In this document: positions 1-7,750 of the stretch, piece after piece
How the letters are laid out: every line of letters begins with the position of its first letter
How positions within the stretch are numbered: the stretch's first letter is position 1
Source: Bacteroidota bacterium
GTDB taxonomy: Bacteria > Bacteroidota > Bacteroidia > Chitinophagales > Chitinophagaceae
Direction: 5' to 3'
DNA length: 64,000 nucleotides
NCBI GenBank assembly: GCA_030706685.1
Contig: JAUZOA010000002.1
Span: forward strand, 1 to 64,000
Translations under genes and position numbers: made by a program
Notes under the pieces: generated by a model
Database searches by the model: none
What the model was told of the DNA's origin: nothing
Seen by the model: the letters and a program-made list of their open reading frames with translations, nothing else

Positions 1-588
1 AATCCTGTTGCTGTTTCAGTTGAAACGTCAAATGTTAAATGGAATGGGAGATCGCATCCCAGGCTGAAACTGGTAAGCAATATTACCATTATCGATAAAT
101 CGTTTGAAATAACCGTAACCGGGTACAACAAACAACATGTACTGCAATGCACTATTTCAAGCTTTGATACATCAACCTGTATTCTGCAACTGGCAGGAAA
201 GAATACCAAACTGGTAGATATCCAAAACACGCCCATCAAGGTCATCGTCAGCAGCTGTCCCTGCGATATTAAAGAAATAAATCCCGGAAACAATATCGGG
301 CCGATAAATATAGTCGGCGCCTACAAACTTGATGTAAAGCCTGCTGATCCTCCCCAACACCCCTATCCTTTTATAACGGTCTATTTTATCCGGAATATGG
401 GGAGTGTTCCCGGGATGTCCGTGGGGCCTTGCGTCCATCAGCCTCCCTATTCCTGGCCGTCTATCGCTTTGCCGGCCGTGCCGATGGTATTGGCCTTTGA
501 AGCTAAGGACGAAGAATATACTGTTGTGAAAGAAGGAACGGATAATGGCTTTGAAATAAAAGTAAAACCGGCAAAAGAAGATTACTGA
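1..588 (+). CDS. C-terminal part of an unrecognised protein (5' end outside window)
   Basis: The frame beginning at base 1 stays open for 195 codons and stops with TGA at 586-588, so this is the tail of a gene that starts before the window. The peptide is rich in Ile, Pro, Asn and Val, with short beta-type stretches such as TIIDKSFEITVTGYN and a pair of cysteines in SSCPCD. I do not recognise a family. A hairpin with a T run follows at 642-660, which supports a real gene end. It could be a secreted or phage-tail-like beta protein, but nothing here decides that. Confidence 0.6.
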   Translation, partial: NPVAVSVETSNVKWNGRSHPRLKLVSNITIIDKSFEITVTGYNKQHVLQCTISSFDTSTCILQLAGKNTKLVDIQNTPIKVIVSSCPCDIKEINPGNNIGPINIVGAYKLDVKPADPPQHPYPFITVYFIRNMGSVPGMSVGPCVHQPPYSWPSIALPAVPMVLAFEAKDEEYTVVKEGTDNGFEIKVKPAKEDY

Positions 589-641
589 TGCATTCGTTTA
601 AGACAGTCCGGTATCCCCTTTTCCGGCGATTTCAGCAACTC

Positions 642-660
642 CGGGGAAAATCCCCGTTTT
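642..660 (+). terminator. Rho-independent terminator
   Basis: CGGGGA, loop AAA, TCCCCG, then TTTT. It lies 54 bases after the stop of the partial gene at 1-588. Confidence 0.6.
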
Positions 661-716
661 AGGCGATTGACTCCGCCTTATAAGGTATTTATTTTTGACT
701 CAGCTCTTTAATGAGG

Positions 717-734
717 ACGAAAACTAACTTTCGT
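717..734. promoter_or_regulatory. Small dyad upstream of the outer-membrane protein gene
   Basis: ACGAAA, six-base spacer, TTTCGT, about 50 bases before the start at 783. This could be an operator or chance; no regulator is identified. Confidence 0.2.
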
Positions 735-782
735 TCTATTGTTCAAAACCTAAATACATTCTAAGTTTCAAAAAAATAGTTT

Positions 783-1427
783 ATGAGAAAGACAATCCTT
801 TTTGTGGTACTGCTTATGCCGGTAATATCATTTTGCCAGGGAGGGCTGGGAATCGGTCTGAAAGCAGGCTTGAACTTCGCGAATGTCACCAGCGCTTCTT
901 CCATTAATAGCAGCAGCCGCTCAGGCTTTATGGCAGGTATATTCCTCGCGCCTCAATCCAAAAGCATTATAAGTTCGCGCACAGAGCTGATCTATTCAAA
1001 GCAGGGGTATAGCTTCGCAAACAGTACCAAAACCGGCAATGTAAATCTTGATTATATTTTGCTGCCGCAATTAATGGGAATTAACATTACAAAATTTGTA
1101 ACCATACAATTAGGCGCGCAAATGGCTTTCCTCATCAATGCCAAAGCCGACAGCACCAGTACAAGCGGCGGAACCTCGGGCACTTATGGCTCCATTATGA
1201 ATTACTATAACAAATTCGATTACGGGTTTGCTGTCGGCGGAGAGATACACCCGGTTAAAGGTTTGCTGATCGGCGCCAGGTATAATATCAGTCTTGGAAA
1301 AATATACAAAGACGCTATGACTGGCCAGGCGCCTTCCTTTTCCAGCATAGACGCAAAAAATAACGTCGTGCAGCTATTCGCCGGGTGGATATTCGGCGGC
1401 GATCAATCCAAAAAGAAAAAGAAATAA
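783..1427 (+). CDS. Outer-membrane beta-barrel protein (PorT-like family)
   Basis: 214 residues. An N-terminal signal peptide of about 19 residues (MRKTILFVVLLMPVISFC) is followed by GLGIGLKAGLNFANV, the opening strand typical of Bacteroidota small porin-like barrels (OMP_b-brl_2 type). Alternating hydrophobic residues and repeated Y/G patterns run to the end. The C-terminus is a short lysine tail (SKKKKK) and not the usual aromatic strand end. The next gene starts 2 bases after the stop, so the two are probably co-transcribed. Substrate and role cannot be read from sequence. Confidence 0.75.
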   Translation: MRKTILFVVLLMPVISFCQGGLGIGLKAGLNFANVTSASSINSSSRSGFMAGIFLAPQSKSIISSRTELIYSKQGYSFANSTKTGNVNLDYILLPQLMGINITKFVTIQLGAQMAFLINAKADSTSTSGGTSGTYGSIMNYYNKFDYGFAVGGEIHPVKGLLIGARYNISLGKIYKDAMTGQAPSFSSIDAKNNVVQLFAGWIFGGDQSKKKKK

Positions 1428-1429
1428 TT

Positions 1430-2071
1430 ATGAAAAAAATATTCCTCTCGCTGCAGGTCACGCTGCTTGCAGGTATCGCTGTAGCACAAACATATCCTGA
1501 ACCGGAATTCAGCAACGAAGTTTATTACCTGAAAAAAGACAGCGCTTATACAGTGGTTCGCCTCGAAAAAGGACATTCCAAAATGGAACAAAAAGGAAGC
1601 GCTATTGGCGGATATGAAAGCGGCTATTCATTAGATGGAGCAAAATCAAGTGTCCGGTTCAGCAACGGTAATAATCTTTCTTTTGTTATTTCAACCGGTT
1701 CTTCTTCCGGCTCATCTTCGCATAAATCAGATTCAACGATGCAGGCCAACGGAATGGATCCTTCTATGATGCAGGGTATGAGCAGCATGTTTGACCCCAC
1801 AAGTTCAATCAGTTTATATAAAGTAGAATCCTCCAAAGGTGAAAGAAAGGTAATCTTACAGAAAAGCGGGAGCGCCCTGCCATTTGCTAATCATAAACCA
1901 CGCTCCAGTGATAAGTATACTTTCAGTATGAAGAAAATCAGGCAGGGATACTGGGAACTCGTTATTGACAAACCCTTACCAAAAGGTGAATATGCGTTTA
2001 CCATGATGAACGTTATGGGCGGGGACGCTATGGCAGGAAGTACTTTATTGTTTGCCTTCGCTATAGATTAA
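1430..2071 (+). CDS. Secreted protein of unknown function
   Basis: 213 residues from ATG 1430, chosen because MKKIFLSLQVTLLAGIAVAQ forms a clean signal peptide; an upstream in-frame start at 1385 would overlap the previous gene by 43 bases. The mature part has a Ser/Gly/Met-rich low-complexity stretch at about residues 90-125 (SSGSSS, MDPSMMQGMSSM) and a C-terminal half with GYWELVIDKPLPKGEYAF, a phrase like those of small beta-sandwich domains. It is coupled to the outer-membrane gene upstream (2-base gap). No family is recognised. Confidence 0.7.
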   Translation: MKKIFLSLQVTLLAGIAVAQTYPEPEFSNEVYYLKKDSAYTVVRLEKGHSKMEQKGSAIGGYESGYSLDGAKSSVRFSNGNNLSFVISTGSSSGSSSHKSDSTMQANGMDPSMMQGMSSMFDPTSSISLYKVESSKGERKVILQKSGSALPFANHKPRSSDKYTFSMKKIRQGYWELVIDKPLPKGEYAFTMMNVMGGDAMAGSTLLFAFAID

Positions 2072-2192
2072 ATGAATAAAGACGGCTAAAATTTATTATT
2101 CGGGCTCATTTCATCCGTACCCAATTTTAGTCAAATAATCACCTGCAAAGAAATTCTTCTATTGATTGGCTTAAAATTGCAAAGTTAACTCA

Positions 2193-2342
2193 GCGACGCA
2201 AAGAGAGTCTTATACTTTGCGCCCTTTGCTCCTTAGCCTTTGCGTGAAATAAATACCTTTTAAGATGGCCTTTTTAAATACTATTTGATCAGGCTGCCTC
2301 ATAAGGCCAGAAAAGAAAATTCCCGCAAAGCAAAGGCGCAAT
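2193..2342. repeat. CGCAAAG-type inverted repeats
   Basis: ACGCAAAG at 2197 faces CTTTGCGC at 2215. The longer arm TTTGCGCCCTTTGCT (from about 2216) is mirrored near 2323-2342 by GCAAAGCAAAGGCGCAA. Words of this kind recur between genes in many Bacteroidota genomes. Confidence 0.45.
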
Positions 2343-2399
2343 GCTTGATGGCGACTATAGGTCTTTAATTGTACATATTTTACTTTAGCACGAAGACTT

Positions 2400-2617
2400 C
2401 CCGGCATCTGGATGATCGCCCCGGCAACTGCGGGAGATCGTTACGTTTTCGCATCGAATGGGCGATATGCAGGCGCGTCCCGGAAAAAGGCTGGTTCAGG
2501 ATCGAACAGGAAAGCAAAGATGGAGGCCGGACCTGGTCGGATAAATTATATATTTTACGAACGAGTATAGTAGACGGAAAGGAATATGAAGTTTGCTACG
2601 ACAGGCAGAGTCAATAA
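2400..2617 (+). pseudogene. Frameshifted remnant of a small secreted or lipocalin-like gene
   Basis: One frame reads PGIWMIAPATAGDRYVFAS and then NGRYAGAS (2400-2480). A second frame continues with WFRIEQESKDGGRTWSDKLY and ends in KEYEVCYDRQSQ before TAA at 2615-2617. Together they read like the second half of one extracellular domain broken by a frameshift near 2480. No start or signal peptide survives. Chance coding-like text cannot be excluded. Confidence 0.35.
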
Positions 2618-2785
2618 ACAAGAGAAAAAAGAAAGTCCTGATCAGTGCTGAATTCAATTTTCCGTTCTTTATTTTCTTATTCATCAGTTCTTATTTTCCT
2701 TTAAGCTTTTTTTAACCTTTCCCGATAAATAGAGCTTGTGGATTTTCGTTGGTTAAGCATCTCCTTTCTTACTTAACCATTTTTT

Positions 2786-3427
2786 ATGTTCAGACCCAGG
2801 ATCCTTCTGCTTTTACCGGTACTTATCTTTTCATCAGGCTGGTTTTCATCCTCCAGTCTCCGGAAAAAAAATAAAACAATCTTATTGGGTATTACACCCA
2901 AAACGCATGTGCTCGCGGATCTTTCCATAGAGAAGATGAGGGGAAAAGCCGGGGAAGCAAAGAGATTTATTTCACAAAACCATTTTAATGAATCCACCTG
3001 TTTCCTGGTGGATATGAGCCTTCCTTCCGGTCAAAACCGGTTTTTCGTTTATGACCTGGAAAAAGACAGCATAACGCTGTCCGGGCTGGTTGCCCATGGC
3101 TGTTGTAATCAATATTGGCTGGAAGGAAGAAGATATGGCAATACAGTTGGCTGTGGCTGCACTTCGCTGGGAAAATACAAGATCGGCAATTCCTATTACG
3201 GAAGATTCGGTCTTGCTTTCAAGTTATATGGTCTGGATAAAACGAATGATAAAGCTTTTGACCGTTTCGTAGTATTACATTCTCATGAATGTGTACCCAC
3301 GACAGAGGTCAAAGACGATATTTGCCAGAGTGATGGTTGTCCGATGGTGGCGCCGTCATTCCTGCAGCAGTTGAAACCAATAATTAACGGATCAAAGAAA
3401 CCGGTTTTATTGTGGATATATGAATAG
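2786..3427 (+). CDS. Murein L,D-transpeptidase catalytic domain protein (YkuD_2 type)
   Basis: 213 residues with a hydrophobic N-terminus (RILLLLPVLIFSSGWF), a signal peptide or anchor. The catalytic signature is in the last third: VVLHSHECVP with His165, then SDGCPMV with Cys185 in the S-x-G-C context used by the YkuD_2 (PF13645) family, which crosslinks peptidoglycan peptides or attaches proteins to them. An upstream GCGCTSLGKYKIG block matches the substrate-side strand of the family. The gene stands alone, with an intergenic remnant before it and a bidirectional hairpin after it. Confidence 0.85.
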   Translation: MFRPRILLLLPVLIFSSGWFSSSSLRKKNKTILLGITPKTHVLADLSIEKMRGKAGEAKRFISQNHFNESTCFLVDMSLPSGQNRFFVYDLEKDSITLSGLVAHGCCNQYWLEGRRYGNTVGCGCTSLGKYKIGNSYYGRFGLAFKLYGLDKTNDKAFDRFVVLHSHECVPTTEVKDDICQSDGCPMVAPSFLQQLKPIINGSKKPVLLWIYE

Positions 3428-3461
3428 AAATGCAAAATGAAGAATCTAAAATATAAAATGT

Positions 3462-3496
3462 AAAAGTGAGCTTCCTGGGCCGGGAAACTCACTTTT
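3462..3496. terminator. Bidirectional hairpin between convergent genes
   Basis: AAAAGTGAG at 3462-3470 pairs with CTCACTTTT at 3488-3496; an inner TTCC/GGAA pair tightens the loop. A/T runs flank both sides, so it can end the gene at 2786-3427 and the osmC-like gene on the other strand. Confidence 0.7.
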
Positions 3497-3524
3497 ATAT
3501 TTTGGGCTTAAAATTTTATACTTT

Positions 3525-3938
3525 TTATTTTACAAGACCGGCTTCGTGCGTAATATTCGTATTCAGCAATTTGCTAATCGGGCAATTGGCCTTAGCATCT
3601 TCCACACAATCTTTGAACTTTGCTGCATCTATCCCCGGAACCTTTGCTGTTACTTCAAGATGACTTTCCGTAATAGTACCATTGTCTAAAGTTATTGTGC
3701 ATTTCGTATCTATGTTGTCAGGTGTAAATCCCGCTGCCCCGAGTACGAAGCTTAATTTCATGGTAAAACAACCGGCATGAGCAGCCGCCACCAGCTCTTC
3801 GGGATTGGTGCCAATGCCTTCTTCAAAACGGCTGCTATAGGAATATTGTGTATTTTTCAAGACACCAGATTGCGTTGTATTGGTTCCTTTACCTTCCTTT
3901 CCTGATCCTTTCCAGTTTGCTGTAGCGTAACGTTTCAT
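3525..3938 (-). CDS. OsmC family peroxiredoxin-like protein
   Basis: 137 residues, normal for OsmC. These proteins reduce organic hydroperoxides with two cysteines. Cys57 lies in AAAHAGCF and Cys119 in KANCPISKL, the two expected positions; the front end FEEGIGTNPEELVAAAHAG is also a family hallmark. Cytoplasmic, no signal peptide. Its stop is close to the bidirectional hairpin at 3462-3496, and it follows scpA on the same strand at a 20-base distance. Confidence 0.92.
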   Translation of the reverse strand: MKRYATANWKGSGKEGKGTNTTQSGVLKNTQYSYSSRFEEGIGTNPEELVAAAHAGCFTMKLSFVLGAAGFTPDNIDTKCTITLDNGTITESHLEVTAKVPGIDAAKFKDCVEDAKANCPISKLLNTNITHEAGLVK

Positions 3939-3958
3939 AATAATAATGATTTAAAAAA

Positions 3959-4750
3959 TTATTGGGGTTGATTATCTTCTTCCAATTCAGCCAGCCTGTT
4001 TTCCGGTTCATTGTATTCGATAATGAAATTATTCTTCCCTTCGCCAATCAAAATCTTCAGGAATTTCTGCTGCACCAGTTCCAGCAGGGAAAGAAAAAGA
4101 AAAATGGCGTGTACCCTGTTCTCTGCGTTTTCGAATATTTTTTCGAAAGCCACTGTTTTCTCTTCCTGGGCAAGCGACAACATATCCTGCCGGCTGCTTT
4201 CCATGGTATAATTATACTGGACAACAGTATGAACAGGCTTATTGATCCTGTCGGAAAATTTTTGCATGCTTCTTTCGAAGGCGCGCATCAACTTGAACAA
4301 AGTGATATGCTGTATCTCCGTTCCTTCGCCTGCTTCCTCCCCTATTTGGGATAATTCTTTTTGAATATTCCCTCTTTTCACCTTCAGCATGCGCAGGGCT
4401 TCCATTTCAGCCATTTGCGCAGAAGCTTCTTTAAATTTCTTGTATTCGAGTATCTTATTGATAAGTTCCAGCCGCGGATCTATTTCATTGCCCTGTTCAT
4501 CCAGCTCTTTCCTGGGCAACAACATTTTTGCTTTTATCCGCATCAGGGTTGAAATGAATAAGATGAAATCGCTCGACAATTCGATGTTCACCGATTCCTG
4601 CAGGTGGATATAATCGAGAAAATCACTGGTGATCTTCGAGATAGGAATATTGTAAATATCCAGTTCGTCCCTTTCAATAAAGAACAGTAAAAGATCAAAT
4701 GGCCCTTCAAACTGCGGAAGTTTTATCTGGTACGAGGTATTGTTCACCAT
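3959..4750 (-). CDS. scpA: Segregation and condensation protein A
   Basis: 263 residues. It begins YQIKLPQFEGPFDLLLFFIE, the classic ScpA N-terminus that binds the Smc head, followed by the helical region with LDIYNIPISKITSDFLDYI. The C-terminal winged-helix part includes VHAIFLFLSLLELVQQKFL. ScpA is the kleisin bridge of the Smc-ScpA-ScpB condensin. scpB is not adjacent here. A terminator for mscL separates it from the gene upstream on the same strand. Confidence 0.95.
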   Translation of the reverse strand: MVNNTSYQIKLPQFEGPFDLLLFFIERDELDIYNIPISKITSDFLDYIHLQESVNIELSSDFILFISTLMRIKAKMLLPRKELDEQGNEIDPRLELINKILEYKKFKEASAQMAEMEALRMLKVKRGNIQKELSQIGEEAGEGTEIQHITLFKLMRAFERSMQKFSDRINKPVHTVVQYNYTMESSRQDMLSLAQEEKTVAFEKIFENAENRVHAIFLFLSLLELVQQKFLKILIGEGKNNFIIEYNEPENRLAELEEDNQPQ

Positions 4751-4766
4751 ATTGTATGATTATAAA

Positions 4767-4801
4767 AGCCCTGTTCCGGGGTGGGTTCCCGAAACAGGGC
4801 T
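4767..4801 (-). terminator. Terminator of mscL
   Basis: A 14-base stem, AGCCCTGTTCCGGG against CCCGAAACAGGGCT, with a 7-base loop. Read on the minus strand it is followed by TTTTATAAT. It lies between the mscL stop and the scpA start. Confidence 0.8.
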
Positions 4802-4828
4802 CAAAAATAAGGGAAATATGGTTGCGGC

Positions 4829-5197
4829 TTATTTCTTTAAAGCATCTCGTATTTCACGCAGAAGGGCAATTTCTTCCGGGGTGACGGCGGCGGCGGCTTC
4901 TTCTTTTTTCTTCATTTTGTTAATTGCTTTTACCAGCAGGAACAGGAAGAAAGCAATAGCAATGAATTTTACAATTGCTGTTATCGCCATACCATACTTT
5001 AATTGTGCGCTCCCTACTGTAATGGCAAGAGAATCAAAATCAATTCCGCCAGTTATCATACCTACGATTGGCATAAGAATATTGTCAACAATAGCGCCTA
5101 CAATAGCTCCAAATGCGGCGCCAATTACGACGCCAATTGCAAGGTCAATAACATTGCCTTTCATGGCAAACTCCTTGAATTCTTTAAGCATTCCCAT
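4829..5197 (-). CDS. mscL: Large-conductance mechanosensitive channel
   Basis: 122 residues, typical for MscL. The N-terminal amphipathic helix (MLKEFKEFAMKGNVIDLAIG) leads into TM1 with the glycine/alanine-rich pore motif VVIGAAFGAIVGAIV. A periplasmic loop follows, then TM2 (AIVKFIAIAFFLFLLVKAIN) and a charged C-terminal bundle helix. The homopentamer opens under membrane tension to release solutes in hypo-osmotic shock. A strong terminator follows the stop. Confidence 0.97.
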   Translation of the reverse strand: MGMLKEFKEFAMKGNVIDLAIGVVIGAAFGAIVGAIVDNILMPIVGMITGGIDFDSLAITVGSAQLKYGMAITAIVKFIAIAFFLFLLVKAINKMKKKEEAAAAVTPEEIALLREIRDALKK

Positions 5198-5285
5198 AAC
5201 TTGTTGGTTTAGGTGTGAAGTAAAAAGTCTGTTTGAAAAACATACAAAAGGTAAAATAAAGTTCAGAAATAAAAAAAGACCTGGC

Positions 5286-6035
5286 TCATTCCTTTTTTAA
5301 ACCCGGGTATTGCATATCAAGCCCCTTCAGTAATTTACATAGTTCGTCAGCAATAATAAACTCTTTGTACCAGTTCTGGTCAGAAGGTACAATGATCCAT
5401 GGCACGTCATTACAATTATTAAAACAATCTTCATACGCCTCCATATAAATATCCCAGAGTTTGGCTTCTTCAAAATCCTTTTCATTATATTTCCACATTT
5501 TGGCCGGGTCTTTCATTCGCTCCGACAAGCGATCATGCTGCTCGCCGGGGGAAATATGAAGATAAAATTTCAGTATATGGGTATTGTTATGTTCCTCTAA
5601 TAGTTTTTCAAAATCATTGATTGCTTTCATTCTTTTCTTCGCCGTTTTATCGTCACACCATTTGTGCACTCTTGTCACCAGGATATCTTCATAATGGGAG
5701 CGGTTGAATATTTGTATCATCCCTTTGCCGGGGCTATACTGGTGGACCCGCCATAAAAAATCATGGTCCGATTCTTCTGGTGTAGGAGCTTTAAAGCCTT
5801 GTACATTTACTCCCTGCGGGTTCATGCTGGTAAATACATTACGTATGGCTCCATCTTTTCCGCTGCCGTCCATTCCCTGTATTACCACCAATACGGAGTG
5901 TTTATCTTCGGCGAATAAAAGATTTTGCAATTCATCCAACTCTGCCAGTATCGCTGTTGTTTTTTCCTTTATCTCTTTTTTATCCAAATCTTTCGGCGCT
6001 CTCGTATCTATATCTTTCAGGCTGATCGTTGCCAT
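5286..6035 (-). CDS. Polyphosphate kinase 2 family protein (PPK2)
   Basis: 249 residues. PPK2 enzymes move phosphate between polyphosphate and nucleotides. The P-loop GMDGSGKDG spans residues 54-62, and the second signature IFNRSHYEDILVTRV starts near residue 109. The lid region LSERMKDPAKMWKY is also present. The single-domain length and the NRSHYED wording resemble polyphosphate:AMP/ADP phosphotransferases, but the nucleotide preference is inference. A TATATTTG box lies just upstream. It is 88 bases ahead of mscL on the same strand. Confidence 0.9.
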   Translation of the reverse strand: MATISLKDIDTRAPKDLDKKEIKEKTTAILAELDELQNLLFAEDKHSVLVVIQGMDGSGKDGAIRNVFTSMNPQGVNVQGFKAPTPEESDHDFLWRVHQYSPGKGMIQIFNRSHYEDILVTRVHKWCDDKTAKKRMKAINDFEKLLEEHNNTHILKFYLHISPGEQHDRLSERMKDPAKMWKYNEKDFEEAKLWDIYMEAYEDCFNNCNDVPWIIVPSDQNWYKEFIIADELCKLLKGLDMQYPGLKKE

Positions 6036-6053
6036 AACCGGGATTTATTGAAT

Positions 6054-6061
6054 CAAATATA
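6054..6061 (-). promoter_or_regulatory. -7 box candidate for the PPK2 gene
   Basis: On the minus strand the bases read TATATTTG, an exact fit to the Bacteroidota -7 consensus TAnnTTTG, 18 bases before the start codon. No clear -33 TTG was found. Confidence 0.4.
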
Positions 6062-6111
6062 AAAAATGATCGGCTATGAAAGGTTTTTTATTGACCTTTG
6101 ACCCTTATTTT

Positions 6112-6999
6112 ATGAGTAATAAATTCATTAGCTGGGCTATTTTTATTTTGCTTTGTTTTATCTGGGGCAGCTCTTTTAAATTGATGAAAGAAAGTCTTAC
6201 AGGCCTCCATGTCGCACAGATCGCATCATTGCGGATATTCTCAGCAGCCCTTGTTTTTCTTCCGTTTGCCTTTTTCCATATTGCCAAACTCCCGCGCAAA
6301 AAAATGGGTTTGGTCATTCTTGCCGGCTTAGTCGGAAATCTTTTGCCCGCCTATTGTTTCGTTGCTGCTACACTTAAGATGGATAGCTCCCTGGTCGGTA
6401 TCCTTAACTCACTGACACCTGTCTGCGTGGTTAGTATTGCCATTTTATTTTTTAAAGACAGAATAAGTATGCATAAGATAATGGGAATATTGATCGGCTT
6501 CGGGGGATTATGTCTTTCTGCATTAACACAAAAAAATATCAGCCTTGATCATCTTGGCTATTCCTTGCTGATCATTGCCGGTACTATTATGTACGGTATA
6601 AATGTAAACCTGGTCGGTCATCGCCTCAAAGAGGTTAACCCTATACACTTATCCACCGTTTCACTTGGTTTTATGAGCCTGCCGGCTGGTTTACTATTAT
6701 GGCAGCAGGGATTTTTTGGCCTGGATTTTACTGAACCAAAAATTCAATGGGCAATCATGAATGCAAGTGTTCTTGGTATTGTAGCCAGCGCTTTTGCTAC
6801 GGTTATTTTTTATATGCTGGTACAGAGAGCTGGAGGTCTTTTTGCATCGCTGGTCACTTACGGCGTCCCCTTTGTAGCGCTTTTGTGGGGCTATCTTGAC
6901 GGGGAGCATATTTCATTTATTGAAATAATAGCTCTTGGTATTATTCTTTTTGGAGTTTACCTGGCCAATAAGCCGGACAAAAATGAAATGAGTAATTAG
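6112..6999 (+). CDS. EamA/DMT family transporter
   Basis: 295 residues from ATG 6112 (MSNKFISWAIFILLCFIWGS). A further ATG at 6076 is in frame, but the added residues MKGFLLTFDPYF are not typical. About ten hydrophobic segments form the two EamA repeats; FIWGSSFKLMKESL and the second-half ASAFATVIFYMLVQRAGG are family signatures of inner-membrane drug/metabolite exporters. Substrate unknown. It is divergent from the PPK2 gene and convergent with frr. Confidence 0.9.
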   Translation: MSNKFISWAIFILLCFIWGSSFKLMKESLTGLHVAQIASLRIFSAALVFLPFAFFHIAKLPRKKMGLVILAGLVGNLLPAYCFVAATLKMDSSLVGILNSLTPVCVVSIAILFFKDRISMHKIMGILIGFGGLCLSALTQKNISLDHLGYSLLIIAGTIMYGINVNLVGHRLKEVNPIHLSTVSLGFMSLPAGLLLWQQGFFGLDFTEPKIQWAIMNASVLGIVASAFATVIFYMLVQRAGGLFASLVTYGVPFVALLWGYLDGEHISFIEIIALGIILFGVYLANKPDKNEMSN

Positions 7000-7044
7000 C
7001 CGGGACAGGACTTCAACACACCATTGACAGCTCACCACCCACCC

Positions 7045-7608
7045 TTATACCGACATGATCTCTTTTTCCTTTAAGCCAAGATGTTTTTCCACCGCGGCAA
7101 TATACCTGTCTGTCACCTGCTGCATATCTGCTTCCGCATCTTTCGCCACATCCTCGCTTAGCCCGTTCTTCTGAAGTTTTTTAATACTTTCAATAGCATC
7201 CCTGCGGATATTGCGGATAGCCACTTTTGACTGTTCTCCTTCCGCCAGGCATTTTTTGACCAGTTCTTTTCTTCTTTCCTCTGTCAAAGGCGGCAGGAAA
7301 AGCCTGATAAAGCTTCCGTCATTTTGAGGGTTGATCCCAATGTTCGCGGCGATAATAGCCCTTTCGATGGGCTGAAGCATATTTTTTTCCCAGGGCTGGA
7401 TACTGAGCGTCCGTGCATCCATTACACTTATATTGGCTACCTGGTTGATAGGCATCGGCGAGCCATAATAATCCACTACAATTCCGTCAAGCATCTGCGG
7501 GTTGGCTTTACCTGCGCGGATCTTTGTTAATTCGGATTCAAGGTGGCTGATCGCTTTCTTCATATGATCTTCGCCTGTAGTAATGATTGTAGAAGTATCT
7601 TCTGCCAT
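7045..7608 (-). CDS. frr: Ribosome recycling factor
   Basis: 187 residues, full length for RRF. Hallmarks: MKKAISHLESELTKIRAGKANPQMLDG at the start, VDYYGSPMPINQVANISV in the beta domain and LPPLTEERRKELVKK in the long helix. With EF-G it splits post-termination ribosomes. In many genomes frr follows pyrH; pyrH is not adjacent here, the upstream neighbour being a wecA-like gene ended by its own terminator. Confidence 0.97.
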   Translation of the reverse strand: MAEDTSTIITTGEDHMKKAISHLESELTKIRAGKANPQMLDGIVVDYYGSPMPINQVANISVMDARTLSIQPWEKNMLQPIERAIIAANIGINPQNDGSFIRLFLPPLTEERRKELVKKCLAEGEQSKVAIRNIRRDAIESIKKLQKNGLSEDVAKDAEADMQQVTDRYIAAVEKHLGLKEKEIMSV

Positions 7609-7702
7609 AACTTATTGCTTTTTATGTCCGGGGCTTTTCTTTCCTGGTTTAATAATTCAGGACGGACAGCAAAGCTAATAAAAGCAGTGGTTTAAAAAAA
7701 AA

Positions 7703-7728
7703 GCAGAAGGACGTCTTTGTCTTTCTGC
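7703..7728 (-). terminator. Terminator of the wecA-like gene
   Basis: GCAGAAGGAC pairs with GTCTTTCTGC (one mismatch). On the minus strand a run of about ten T residues follows directly. Confidence 0.85.
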
Positions 7729-7750
7729 CCGGTAATAAGTATTGGTGATA

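Larger units (their letters stand above)
2072..2785. other. 714-base stretch without an intact gene
   Basis: It contains a pair of CGCAAAG-type inverted repeats (2193-2342), a frameshifted gene remnant (2400-2617) and AT-rich leader sequence for the transpeptidase-like gene at 2786. No intact reading frame here looks coding. Confidence 0.6.

Noticed and set aside
2369-2617. 82-codon plus-strand frame taken as an intact gene
   Set aside because: Only its second half looks protein-like; the first half fits another frame, so it is listed as a remnant.
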